Below, piece after piece: positions 31,596 through 40,348 of a stretch of 64,000 bases of DNA. The stretch is from Novosphingobium kunmingense (GTDB taxonomy: Bacteria > Pseudomonadota > Alphaproteobacteria > Sphingomonadales > Sphingomonadaceae), in the NCBI RefSeq assembly GCF_002813245.1, contig NZ_PHUF01000002.1, positions 558,001 to 622,000 of the forward strand. The letters run 5' to 3'. Every line of letters starts with the position of its first letter. Position 1 is the first letter of the stretch. Both the position numbers and the translations under genes were made by a program. The notes beneath the pieces are model-generated. The model searched no databases. It was given only the letters and a program-made list of their open reading frames with translations, and was not told the DNA's origin.

Positions 31596-31796
31596 GCGCC
31601 GGTGCCCCGGATGGGGCTTAATCGGGAATGCGGTGCGGAAGCTTGCTTCCAAATCCGCGGCTGTCCCTGCAACTGTAAGCGGATAGCGCGATGCACATGC
31701 CTCTGCGCGCAGGGGCAGCCACTGGGCAGCACATAGGTGCGAGTCTGGGAAGGCGTGCATCAAGCTGTGACCCGCGAGCCAGGAGACCTGCCGGCG
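31596..31796 (+). promoter_or_regulatory. Cobalamin riboswitch aptamer 2
   Basis: Same conserved blocks as aptamer 1 (GGTGCCCC, GGGAATGCGGTG, CTGTCCCTGCAACTGTAAGC, GCCACTGGG, GGGAAGGCG, GCCAGGAGACCTGCCGGCG), with differences confined mainly to loops such as 31645-31655 and 31705-31720. It precedes cobW and the whole cob operon, so product feedback on cobalamin synthesis is inferred. Confidence 0.93.
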
Positions 31797-31990
31797 CACC
31801 GGTCGCTCTTGCCTGATCCAGGGGATGGTCACGGCACGGTAACTCTCCGTCTGAGCGACGAAGCTGTGCGGCTGGGGCTGCACGGTCGCGTGGTCACGGG
31901 TGCTCTGTCGCGCCCGCCCGTCGTTGCGCGCCGACCGGACATGTCCGGCAAGCCCCCGCTTTCTCGCTCCGGCGCGCGGGGAAGTTGCTT
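31797..31990 (+). promoter_or_regulatory. Expression platform of riboswitch 2
   Basis: Carries the shared stem GTCGCTC (31802-31808)/GAGCGAC (31853-31859). A 14-base palindrome CCGGACATGTCCGG (31935-31948) differs in sequence from the one in platform 1 but sits at the same place. Four bases later a hairpin CCCCGC (31954-31959)/GCGGGG (31976-31981) masks the ribosome site GGGGAAG of the GTG at 31991. Confidence 0.6.
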
Positions 31991-33028
31991 GTGTCCGAAC
32001 TGTCCAAGGTGCCTGTCACCATCGTTACGGGTTTTCTGGGCGCGGGGAAAACCACGCTTATCAGCCACCTGATCCGCAATGCAGGGGGCCGCAGGCTGGC
32101 CGTGGTGGTCAACGAATTCGGCACGCTGGGCGTGGATGGCGACATTCTCCAAGCCTGCGCCATTCCCGATTGCCCGGCTGAAAACATCATCGAGTTGGCC
32201 AATGGCTGCATCTGCTGCACCGTGGCGGACGATTTCATTCCCACTGTCGAGAAGCTGCTCGCGCTCGATCCGCGCCCGGATCACATCCTGATCGAGACAT
32301 CGGGCCTGGCGCTCCCCAAGCCGCTGCTCAAGGCGTTCGACTGGCCTGCCATCCGCAGCCGGATCACCGTCGATGGCGTGCTGGCTCTGGCCGATGCCGA
32401 GGCTGTCGCTGCTGGTCGGTTTGCACCCGACGTAGCCGCGCTGGATGCCCAGCGCGCCGCCGATCCGAGCGTCGATCATGAGGCACCGCTGTCGGAGGTG
32501 TTCGAGGATCAACTTGCCTGCGCCGATATGGTTTTGCTCACCAAGGTCGATCTGGCCGGACCTGAAGGCGTGGCTGCCGCGCGCGCCGTAATCCTACGAG
32601 AAGCGCCGCGTCCGGTGCCGGTGATCGAACTCACCGAAGGCGTGGTCGATCCGCGGGTGATCCTGGGCCTCGGCGCCGCTGCCGAGGACGATGTCGCCGC
32701 GCGCCCATCGCATCACGATGGTGAGGACGATCACGAGCATGAGGATTTCGCCAGCACAGTCATCGCGCTCGGCGAAATTGCCGACCCGGCGGACCTTGTG
32801 GCCCGGATCGAAACGCTGGCACGCGATCACCATATCCTGCGCGTGAAGGGCTATGCCGCCGTTGCGGACAAGCCGATGCGGCTGCTGGTGCAGGCGGTGG
32901 GCGCGCGGGTGCGCCATCAATATGATCGCCCATGGCGGCCGGACGAAGCGCGGCACACCACGCTCGTCGTCATCGCCGAGCATGATCATGTCGATGCCGA
33001 CACCATTCGCGCCGTCCTCGTGGGCTGA
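31991..33028 (+). CDS. cobW: CobW, GTPase metallochaperone of cobalamin synthesis
   Basis: 345 residues from GTG 31991 (GGGGAAG 6 bases upstream); the TTG at 31985 is less well spaced. G3E-family P-loop GTPase thought to deliver cobalt to the corrin chelatase. Walker A GFLGAGKTT (about 14-22), metal motif GCICC (CXCC, about 73-77), ETSGLALP, and LTKVDLA as the NKxD-equivalent. A His/Asp/Glu-rich loop (HHDGEDDHEHED) comes before the C-terminal CobW_C domain. First gene of the operon, 8 bases before cobN. Confidence 0.93.
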   Translation: MSELSKVPVTIVTGFLGAGKTTLISHLIRNAGGRRLAVVVNEFGTLGVDGDILQACAIPDCPAENIIELANGCICCTVADDFIPTVEKLLALDPRPDHILIETSGLALPKPLLKAFDWPAIRSRITVDGVLALADAEAVAAGRFAPDVAALDAQRAADPSVDHEAPLSEVFEDQLACADMVLLTKVDLAGPEGVAAARAVILREAPRPVPVIELTEGVVDPRVILGLGAAAEDDVAARPSHHDGEDDHEHEDFASTVIALGEIADPADLVARIETLARDHHILRVKGYAAVADKPMRLLVQAVGARVRHQYDRPWRPDEARHTTLVVIAEHDHVDADTIRAVLVG

Positions 33029-33036
33029 ACCCCGCA

Positions 33037-36000
33037 ATGCACGTCATCTTCCGCGAAACCCATGGGATGGAGGAGAATGCCGTCCCGCAGGATCTGGGGC
33101 AGCAGCCTGCGGATCTTGTGGTGCTGTCCTTTTCGGACAGCGATCTGGGAGCATTCGCGGCCGCATGGCACGGCGCGCGCGCAGCCAATGAAGATATGCC
33201 CGCGCTCAGGCTCGCGAACCTGTCCGCGCTCATGCATCCCTTGTCGGTCGATACCTATGTCGAGCGCACGCTGTCCGGCGCCAAGGCGATCCTGATCCGG
33301 CTGATCGGCGGCACGCCCTATTGGAGCTACGGGCTGCAGCAGGTCGAGGCGCTGGCCCGCGAGCATCGGATCGCGCTGGCCGTCCTGCCTGGAGACGGTC
33401 GGCCCGACGAACGCCTGGATGCGGTATCGACCTTGCCCGTGCCTGTCCTGCGAGAGCTTGCGCGGCTGTGTGATACCGGCGGCGAGCGAGCGGCACGGGC
33501 AGCGCTTGTCGAACTGGCGCGGGCTGCGCTGCTGGTCGATTTGCCCACGTCGACCAGCGAAGCATTGCCGGAGGCAGGCGGCTGGCATCCCGAACATGGT
33601 GTCATCTGCCCGGAAGCCTTCGCGCGCGATTTGGGCCGGCCTCTCGTATTGCTGGTATTCTATCGCTCCTACCTGACGGCCCACGATCTCGCCCCCTTTG
33701 CTGCCCTCCATGCCGCGTTCGAGCGGCGGGGCTTTGACACATTGTCGATTTTCGTCCCCTCGCTGAAGGTGCCTCAGGTGCGCGGCCAGGTCGATCATTG
33801 GGTCCGTGGCCTTGCCCCGGTCGCCATCGTCAACGCCACCGCCTTCTCAGCCCGTGGCGACGGGATCGATACGCCGCTCGACGGCGCGGATGTGCCCGTG
33901 TTCCAGTTGGCGCTCGCCACATCGGGCCGGGCTGCCTGGGCAGGCGCAGCGCGTGGACTATCGCCCGCCGATCTCGCAATGCATGTCGTGCTGCCCGAAC
34001 TGGATGGCCGCGTCTTTGCCGGGGTCGCCAGTTTCAAGGAAGCGGGGACGCGCGATCCCGCGCTGGAATTTTCCCGCAGCCTCCATTGCGCCGATCCGCA
34101 CCGGATCGAGGCGATCGTTGCTCGCGTGGCCGGCTGGATCGCGCTGGCCCGGAAGCCTCTTGGCGATCGGTGCGTGGCCCTCGTCCTCTCCACCTATCCT
34201 GGCAAGGCCTACCAGATGGCCCATGCCGTGGGATTGGACACTTTTGCCTCCGCCGAGGCGATACTCGCGGACCTTGCGCAGGCCGGATATACGGTGGTCC
34301 CCCGCGCGGATTTGCCGACAGCGCTCCGGTGCGAGCACTTTCGCTGGGCTGTAGCCGATTATCGCAGGGCGCTGGCCGCCTTGCCCGAGGGCCTGCGCGC
34401 CGATCTTGCCGCTGCCTGGGGCGACCCGGAAAGCGATCCGGCGGTGCAGGACGACGCATTCTGCTTTCCTGCAATCGCGGTGGGCAATGCCCTTGTCGCC
34501 TTGCAGCCCGAGCGGGGCTTCAGCACCAGTCGTGCGGAGGATTATCACGACCTCTCGCGCTGTCCGCGCCATGCCTTTGTCGCCTTCTACCTGTGGCTGC
34601 GCGAACAAGGCGTGGACGCCTTGGTCCATGTCGGCGCGCACGGTACGCTCGAGTGGCTGCCGGGCAAGGCGGTCGCCCTGTCGGATGGGTGCTGGCCGGA
34701 GGCGCTGGTGGGCCCCATGCCGGTGATCTACCCCTTCATCGTCAATGACCCGGGCGAGGCGGCGCAGGCCAAGCGCCGCATTGGCGCGGTCACTATCGGT
34801 CACGTCCCGCCGCCTCTGACGCAGACCGGCAGCGGTGCGGGCCTTACGCGCATCGAGGCGCTTCTCGACGAATTTTCCAATGCCGACGGACTTGATCCGG
34901 CTCGCCGCAACCGGTTGCAGGATGCCATTCGCGAGGAAGCGCGCGCGCTGGGCCTGGAAGCCGAGCTGGGTCTGGATAGCGCGACCACATTGGTCGAGGC
35001 GATCACGCGCATCGACCGCTTCGTCTGCGATGTGAAGGCAAGCCAGTTCGGCGATGGGCTGCATGTCTTTGGCCGGAACGAGCACGGCGCGGCGGAACGG
35101 GCCGGGTTGCTCGCGGCGCTGGGCGGGAAGCGCGTGGCGCCCGGTCCTTCCGGCTCACCCTATCGCGGGCGCAGCGATGTGCTGCCGACCGGACGGAACC
35201 TCTACACCATCGACCCGCGCGCGGTGCCGACCCGGGCCGCCTATGCGCAAGGGGTTTGCCTTGCGGAGGAACTAATCCGGCGGCACTTGCAGGATCATGG
35301 CGACTATCCGCGGGGGCTGCTGGTCGACCTGTGGGGCTCGGCGACGATGCGCACGGCGGGCGAGGAATTCGCCATGGCGCTGCACCTGCTGGGCGCCAAA
35401 CCGCTGTGGGATATGGCGTCCGAACGGGTGACGGGGATCGAGATCCTGCCGCTCGCTCTGCTGGATCGCCCGCGCATTGACGTGACTCTGCGGGTTTCCG
35501 GACTGTTCCGTGATGCCTTTCCGGCGTTGCCGGCGTTGTTCGGGCAGGCGGTGCGGGCGCTGGGCGCGCGGGACGAACCGGCGGACTGGAATCCCTTCGC
35601 GGGCAAGGCCGTTGCACCGCGTGTCTATGGCCCGCGACCGGGCCGCTACGGCCTGGGAATGGGCGATGCGGCCGAGGTCTATACCGACGATGCCCGGCGC
35701 GCTGCCGGAGAAGCGTGGCTGGCGGCATCGGACCATGCGCTGGACACGATCTTCGATCCGGCCGGCACCCCCGCCGACCCCGAAGGCCTGCGCCAGCGTC
35801 TGGCGGCGGCCGATGCCTTCGTCCATCTTCAGGACCTGCCCGAAACCGACCTGCTGCTGGCTGCCGACTATGCCGCGCATGAGGCGGGCTTTGCGGCCGC
35901 CAAGATGCTCACGGGCAATATGGCGACGCTCTATCACCTCGACAATCGTGACCCGGCCAGCCCTGTAGCCCGTACCCTTGCTGAAGAGATTGCCCGCGTC

Positions 36001-36330
36001 GTTCGCGCCCGCGCCGCGCATCCTGGCTGGGTTGCCGGCATGATGCGCCACGGCTTTCGTGGGGCTGCCGAACTGGCGGCCACCCTCGATCATATGGGCA
36101 TGTTCGCGCATCTGTCGGGCAGCGTGCCATCGCATCTGTTCGATCTCTATCATGATGCCACGCTGGGCCAGGTGGAGGTCCGCGCGTTTCTGGAACGTGA
36201 GAACCCCGACGCGCTTGCCGCGATGGAGGCCCGCTTCGCCGCGCTTCATGCAGCCGGGCTGTGGCAGACGCGGCGCAATTCGATCCTCGCCGGCCTGCCC
36301 ATTTCCTCCGGCCGGAAGGACGGGGCGTGA
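33037..36330 (+). CDS. cobN: CobN, large subunit of aerobic cobaltochelatase
   Basis: 1097 residues, somewhat below the usual ~1250 of CobN. CobN binds hydrogenobyrinic acid a,c-diamide and inserts Co(II) with the help of the ATPase pair CobS/CobT, neither of which is in this window. Family segments: DLGQQPADLVVLSFSDSDLGAFA near the N-terminus, GGTPYWSYG, DGVLCPEAF-like region (HGVICPEAF), VSTYPGKAYQMAHAVGLD, VHVGAHGTLEWLPGKAVALSDGCWPEAL, YPFIVNDPGEAAQAKRR, and RPRIDVTLRVSGLFRD. The identity is firm. It overlaps cobG by 4 bases (GTGA). Confidence 0.95.
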   Translation: MHVIFRETHGMEENAVPQDLGQQPADLVVLSFSDSDLGAFAAAWHGARAANEDMPALRLANLSALMHPLSVDTYVERTLSGAKAILIRLIGGTPYWSYGLQQVEALAREHRIALAVLPGDGRPDERLDAVSTLPVPVLRELARLCDTGGERAARAALVELARAALLVDLPTSTSEALPEAGGWHPEHGVICPEAFARDLGRPLVLLVFYRSYLTAHDLAPFAALHAAFERRGFDTLSIFVPSLKVPQVRGQVDHWVRGLAPVAIVNATAFSARGDGIDTPLDGADVPVFQLALATSGRAAWAGAARGLSPADLAMHVVLPELDGRVFAGVASFKEAGTRDPALEFSRSLHCADPHRIEAIVARVAGWIALARKPLGDRCVALVLSTYPGKAYQMAHAVGLDTFASAEAILADLAQAGYTVVPRADLPTALRCEHFRWAVADYRRALAALPEGLRADLAAAWGDPESDPAVQDDAFCFPAIAVGNALVALQPERGFSTSRAEDYHDLSRCPRHAFVAFYLWLREQGVDALVHVGAHGTLEWLPGKAVALSDGCWPEALVGPMPVIYPFIVNDPGEAAQAKRRIGAVTIGHVPPPLTQTGSGAGLTRIEALLDEFSNADGLDPARRNRLQDAIREEARALGLEAELGLDSATTLVEAITRIDRFVCDVKASQFGDGLHVFGRNEHGAAERAGLLAALGGKRVAPGPSGSPYRGRSDVLPTGRNLYTIDPRAVPTRAAYAQGVCLAEELIRRHLQDHGDYPRGLLVDLWGSATMRTAGEEFAMALHLLGAKPLWDMASERVTGIEILPLALLDRPRIDVTLRVSGLFRDAFPALPALFGQAVRALGARDEPADWNPFAGKAVAPRVYGPRPGRYGLGMGDAAEVYTDDARRAAGEAWLAASDHALDTIFDPAGTPADPEGLRQRLAAADAFVHLQDLPETDLLLAADYAAHEAGFAAAKMLTGNMATLYHLDNRDPASPVARTLAEEIARVVRARAAHPGWVAGMMRHGFRGAAELAATLDHMGMFAHLSGSVPSHLFDLYHDATLGQVEVRAFLERENPDALAAMEARFAALHAAGLWQTRRNSILAGLPISSGRKDGA

Positions 36331-37457
36331 ACCGTTGGGCGGTAAGGGGCTGGTGTCCCGATGCGTGGCGCCCGATGATGGCGGGCGATGGCCTGTTGGT
36401 TCGGGTAAAACCACGGCTTGGCCGCCTGACGCGCGAGCAGGTGCTGGGCCTGTGCGATGCCGCCATGACGCATGGCAACGGCCTGATCGACATGACCCGT
36501 CGCGCCAATCTCCAGATCCGCGGGGTGGGTGAGAATGACGGGCAGGCGCTGCTGGACCGGCTTTTGGCCCTAAATCTGGTGAACGCCGATCCCGTTATCG
36601 AAATGCGGCGCAACATTCTGGTCGCCCCGGACTGGCGGACCGGGGATGACAGCCACGGTATCGCCAGCGAATTGCAGGAACGGTTGGGTGAACTACCCGA
36701 TCTGCCTGGCAAGGTCGGATTTGTCGTCGACGCCGGACAGGCCAGCGTCTTTTACGATGAGGCGGGCGATTTCCGCATCGAGCGCGGCGAGGAGGGTAGC
36801 CTCATCCTGCGGGCTGACGGTTGCCCTGCCGGCGTTCCGGTCACACCGGGCAAGGAAGTGGACGCTCTGATCGCGCTCGCGCACTGGTTCGCGACAAGCG
36901 GCGGCGCAGAAGCGGGGCGGATGGCCAGGCACGGGATTGCCCTGCCTGATTGGGCTGACGGCGATATTTTGCCCGTGTTGCCCACGGCCCGCATCGCGCC
37001 AGGCCGGCACGATTTGGGTATGGCCTATGGCCTGCCGTTCGGCCGTGTGGAGGCACGGATTCTGGCCGGGATGATGGAAACGCTGCCAGCCGGGGCTGTA
37101 CGGATCACACCTTGGCGCTTGCTGCTCCTTGAGGGCGCGCCTGCCGTGCGGATCGAGGGTCTACTCAGCGATCCTGCCGATCCGCTGCTGCGTGCAGAAG
37201 CCTGTCCCGGCGCACCCTATTGCCCCCAGGCCACGGTCGAAACCCGCGACCTCGCCAGGCGCCTTGCCCCGTATGTCGAAGGACGGCTGCATGTTTCCGG
37301 CTGCGCCAAGGGCTGTGCCCACCCGCGCGCCGCCGATATCACGCTGACCGGCCGGGGCGGCCTGTTCGATCTGTGCCTCAATGCGCCCCCCGGCGGGCCT
37401 CCGCTTCGCTCTGCCCTTAGCCCGGCCGAGATTTTCGCCCATTTCGGAGCTGCCTGA
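36327..37457 (+). CDS. cobG: CobG, precorrin-3B synthase (O2-dependent)
   Basis: 376 residues from GTG 36327. Nitrite/sulfite reductase-like fold with a 4Fe-4S cluster and mononuclear iron that hydroxylates precorrin-3A with O2 to form the ring-contraction substrate. Visible are the ferredoxin-like half (MTRRANLQIRGV) and the cluster motif ACPGAPYCPQATVETRDLA ... HVSGCAKGCAHP (Cys pattern C-x5-C and C-x3-C). CobG marks the aerobic route. Translationally coupled to cobN and directly abutting cobH, whose ATG shares base 37457 with the cobG stop. Confidence 0.93.
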   Translation: MNRWAVRGWCPDAWRPMMAGDGLLVRVKPRLGRLTREQVLGLCDAAMTHGNGLIDMTRRANLQIRGVGENDGQALLDRLLALNLVNADPVIEMRRNILVAPDWRTGDDSHGIASELQERLGELPDLPGKVGFVVDAGQASVFYDEAGDFRIERGEEGSLILRADGCPAGVPVTPGKEVDALIALAHWFATSGGAEAGRMARHGIALPDWADGDILPVLPTARIAPGRHDLGMAYGLPFGRVEARILAGMMETLPAGAVRITPWRLLLLEGAPAVRIEGLLSDPADPLLRAEACPGAPYCPQATVETRDLARRLAPYVEGRLHVSGCAKGCAHPRAADITLTGRGGLFDLCLNAPPGGPPLRSALSPAEIFAHFGAA

Positions 37458-38086
37458 TGCCCCATGTCTATGAAACCGACGGCGCGGCAATCTATCGCCA
37501 GTCCTTCGCCATGATCCGCGCCGAGGCCAATCTTGCGCGCTTTTCGGCCGACGAGGAGCCGGTGGCGGTCCGCATGATCCACGCCGCCGGAATGGTCGAA
37601 CTAGCGGCGCATATCCGCTTTTCGTCCGGTTTCGTGGCGATGGCGCGTGCGGCGCTCGCCGATGGCGCTCCGATCCTTTGCGACGCCCGGATGGTGTCGG
37701 AAGGGGTCACCCGTGCGCGCCTGCCCGCCGCCAACGCGGTTATCTGCACTCTGAACGATACCCAAGTGCCGGACCTGGCGCGGACGATGGGCAACACGCG
37801 TTCCGCCGCCGCGCTGGAACTGTGGCGGCCGCATCTGGCGGGTGCGGTGGTTGCTATCGGCAACGCGCCGACCGCGCTCTTCCATCTGCTCAATATGCTG
37901 GAAGATCCCGATTGCCCACGCCCGGCGGCGATCATCGGGTGTCCGGTGGGTTTCGTCGGCGCGGCCGAATCCAAGGCCGCGCTGTGGGCCGCGCCGCTGG
38001 TGCCCTGCAGTATCGTGGAGGGGCGCCTTGGCGGCAGCGCGATCACGGTGGCCGCGCTCAACGCTTTGGCGAGCCGCGCCGAATGA
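37457..38086 (+). CDS. cobH: CobH, precorrin-8X methylmutase
   Basis: 209 residues. Moves the C11 methyl to C12, giving hydrogenobyrinate. Catalytic His is in the segment VRMIHAAGMVELAAHIRFS (about 36-54). ILCDARMVSEGVTRARLPAANAVICTL and IGNAPTALFHLL ... AIIGCPVGFVGAAESKAAL are the typical family blocks, with the full usual length. One-base overlap with cobG and four-base overlap with cobI. Confidence 0.95.
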   Translation: MPHVYETDGAAIYRQSFAMIRAEANLARFSADEEPVAVRMIHAAGMVELAAHIRFSSGFVAMARAALADGAPILCDARMVSEGVTRARLPAANAVICTLNDTQVPDLARTMGNTRSAAALELWRPHLAGAVVAIGNAPTALFHLLNMLEDPDCPRPAAIIGCPVGFVGAAESKAALWAAPLVPCSIVEGRLGGSAITVAALNALASRAE

Positions 38087-38850
38087 GCACGGCGTCATTG
38101 AGCGTGCCGTCATTGACTGCGCATGTGCCGTGCGGAACGATCCATGGCGTCGGGCTTGGCCCCGGCGCGCCCGATCTGTTGAGCGTGCGCGCCGACCGGC
38201 TGGTGCGCGGCGCCCGTCATGTCGCCTATTTCCGCAAAGTGGGACGCCCGGGACAGGCGCGGCGCATTGCCGAAGGAATGCTGCGCGCCGACGCGATCGA
38301 GATACCGATGGAATATCCGGTGACGACCGAGATCCCGCTTTCCGATCCGCGTTACAACGCCTGCCTGTCCGCCTTTTACGCCGACTGCACGGAACGATTG
38401 GCCGAGCTGGCGCGGGCCGGCGAGGACATCGTCGTCCTGTGCGAGGGCGATCCGTTCTTCTACGGTTCGTTCATGCATCTTCACGCCCGTTTGACGGGCA
38501 TGGTTCCGGTGGCGGTGGTTCCGGGCATCACCGGCATGGCTGGAGCCTGGAACGCGACGGGTGTCCCCATCACCTGGGGCGACGACGTGCTGACGGTGGC
38601 GATGGCCACCCTGCCCGAGGAGGAACTGGCGCGGCGCATCCGCGATACCGATGCGCTGGTGGTGATGAAGATCGGGCGCAACCTGCCCAAGCTGCGCCGC
38701 GCGGTGGCGGCGGCAGGACGCGAGGACGCGGCCTGGCTGGTCGAACATGCCGCCATGCCAGGCCAGCGTGTTACCCGGCTTGTCGAAGCGACAAGCGTCA
38801 CGCCCTATTTCTCGATCCTGCTGATCCATGGCCAGGGGCGCAGACCATGA
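38083..38850 (+). CDS. cobI: CobI, precorrin-2 C20-methyltransferase
   Basis: 255 residues from the ATG at 38083. SAM-dependent methyltransferase of the tetrapyrrole methylase family: [16 protein letters not shown] (SAM-site P-loop-like), VLCEGDPFFYGSFMHLHARL, VPGITGMAGAWNATGVPITWGDDVLTV and a C-terminal half ending SVTPYFSILLIHG. The open frame extends far upstream into cobH, but the ATGA overlap fixes the start. First ring methylation specific to the cobalamin branch; the precorrin-2 supplier is not in the window. Confidence 0.94.
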   Translation: MSTASLSVPSLTAHVPCGTIHGVGLGPGAPDLLSVRADRLVRGARHVAYFRKVGRPGQARRIAEGMLRADAIEIPMEYPVTTEIPLSDPRYNACLSAFYADCTERLAELARAGEDIVVLCEGDPFFYGSFMHLHARLTGMVPVAVVPGITGMAGAWNATGVPITWGDDVLTVAMATLPEEELARRIRDTDALVVMKIGRNLPKLRRAVAAAGREDAAWLVEHAAMPGQRVTRLVEATSVTPYFSILLIHGQGRRP

Positions 38851-39623
38851 ACGCCGGGCAAAACAGCGGCTGGATCGCCATTGCCGGCCTGGGGCCTGGA
38901 GACGAGGCACTGGTCACGCCGGAAGTCACTGCCGCTCTGGCCGGGGCGAGCGACGTCATCGGTTATATCCCCTATGTCGCCCGGGTCGCCCCGCGTGAGG
39001 GGCTGACATTTCACCCGTCCGACAACCGCGTGGAACTGGACCGGGCGGCCCACGCGCTCGAACTGGCGTCGCGCGGCCGGCGCGTGGTTGTGGTGTCCTC
39101 CGGCGATCCGGGTGTTTTCGCGATGGCCGCCGCCGTATTCGAGGCGCTGGAGGCTGGTCCGGGCCACTGGCGCGAACTCGACATCCGAGTGCTGCCCGGC
39201 ATCACCGCCATGCTCGCCGCCAGTGCCCGGGCGGGCGCGCCGCTGGGGCATGATTTCTGCGCCATCAATCTGTCGGACAATCTCAAGCCCTGGTCTTTGA
39301 TCGAACAGCGGGTGCGGCTGGCGGTGGAGGCAGATTTCGCCATGGCTTTCTACAACCCGAGGTCCAGGGCCCGACCCGAGGGTTTCGAGCGCGTGTTGGA
39401 CCTGCTGCGCGCGGTGTGCGGCGATGATCGCCTGATCCTGTTCGCCCGCGCCGTATCAACGCCAGAGGAGCAATTGCGGATCGTGCCGTTGGGCGAGGCT
39501 TCTGCCGACATGGCCGACATGCGCACCATGGTCATCGTTGGATCGAGCCTGACTCGCGTGATCGAACGGGCGGTCGGCCCGATCCTCTATACGCCGCGGT
39601 CAGCATCCGGGCTGGCATCGTGA
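38847..39623 (+). CDS. cobJ: CobJ, precorrin-3B C17-methyltransferase (ring contraction)
   Basis: 258 residues from the ATG at 38847. Motifs GLGPGDEALVTPE, DVIGYIPYV, VVVSSGDPGVFAMAAAVFEAL, LPGITAMLAASARAGAPLGHDFCAINLSDNLKPW and MAFYNPRSRARP are those of CobJ/CbiH. Here it is a single-domain enzyme with no CobG or CbiG fusion. Its 3' end overlaps the convergent cobK 3' end by 37 bases, an arrangement that places the two stop codons inside each other's genes. Confidence 0.94.
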   Translation: MNAGQNSGWIAIAGLGPGDEALVTPEVTAALAGASDVIGYIPYVARVAPREGLTFHPSDNRVELDRAAHALELASRGRRVVVVSSGDPGVFAMAAAVFEALEAGPGHWRELDIRVLPGITAMLAASARAGAPLGHDFCAINLSDNLKPWSLIEQRVRLAVEADFAMAFYNPRSRARPEGFERVLDLLRAVCGDDRLILFARAVSTPEEQLRIVPLGEASADMADMRTMVIVGSSLTRVIERAVGPILYTPRSASGLAS

Positions 39624-40348
39624 CCGAGCCAGGCGAGCACATCCTCGGGGCGACAGACCTCTGCCCGGTCTGGCATGGCGGGCCGGTCGATGATCAGCAC
39701 CGGCAAGCCGAGTTGCCGCGCGGCAAGCAACTTGGCCTCGGCGCCTTGGCCGCCGGCGTTCTTGCACACCATCACCTCGATGGCATGGGTCTGCATCAGG
39801 CGGCTGTCGCCTGTGACGGTGAAAGGACCACGATCCAAGATCAGGCTATGGCGGGGCAGAGCGGGCGGGCGTTCGGGGGTATCCACGAAGCGCAGCAGAT
39901 AATGGTGCTGCGGCTGGGCGAGGAACGCTTCCACATGCATCCGCCCCAGTGCCAGCATGACGCGGCGGGCCGGCCCGCTGAGCGCGGCGACCGCGCCGCC
40001 GATGTCGGGAACACGGGTCCAGCGGTCTCCGGGGGCCGGCTTCCAGGCCGGACGGGTCAGCGCGACATGGGCGGCGCCAGCCAGCCGGGCCGCGTCCACG
40101 GCATGAGCGCTCATCGTCGCGGCAAAGGGATGTGTCGCGTCAACCAGGTGGGTCACGCGATGCTTGCGCAGATAGTCGGCCAGCCCCGCAACGCCGCCGA
40201 AGCCACCGACCCGCACCGGCACCGGTTGCGCACGGGGATTCTCCGTGCGGCCGGCATAGCTGAGCGTTGTCGCGACGCCCTGTGCCGCGAGCAGTCGGGC
40301 GAGAGCGTTCGCCTCGGTCGTGCCGCCCAGCAGGAGGACATTCGGCAT
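39587..40348 (-). CDS. cobK: CobK, precorrin-6A reductase, on the opposite strand
   Basis: 253 residues from the ATG at 40348. NAD(P)H-dependent reductase: LLLGGTTEANALARLLA (dinucleotide site), VTHLVDATHPFAATMSAHAVDAA (the catalytic DATHPFA block), and MVCKNAGGQGAEAKLLAARQLGLPVLIIDRP near the C-terminus. It is the only minus-strand gene within the 20.7-kb cob operon. Its ATG and that of cobL overlap in the tetramer CATG (40346-40349). The 3' end overlaps cobJ by 37 bases. GGGGAG lies 11 bases upstream of the ATG, in cobL coding sequence, so its promoter must lie within cobL. Confidence 0.94.
   Translation of the reverse strand: MPNVLLLGGTTEANALARLLAAQGVATTLSYAGRTENPRAQPVPVRVGGFGGVAGLADYLRKHRVTHLVDATHPFAATMSAHAVDAARLAGAAHVALTRPAWKPAPGDRWTRVPDIGGAVAALSGPARRVMLALGRMHVEAFLAQPQHHYLLRFVDTPERPPALPRHSLILDRGPFTVTGDSRLMQTHAIEVMVCKNAGGQGAEAKLLAARQLGLPVLIIDRPAMPDRAEVCRPEDVLAWLGHDASPDADRGV

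Noticed and set aside
33958..35085. Minus-strand 375-codon frame within cobN
   Set aside because: CobN motifs run through the same bases on the plus strand; the antisense frame shows no domain.
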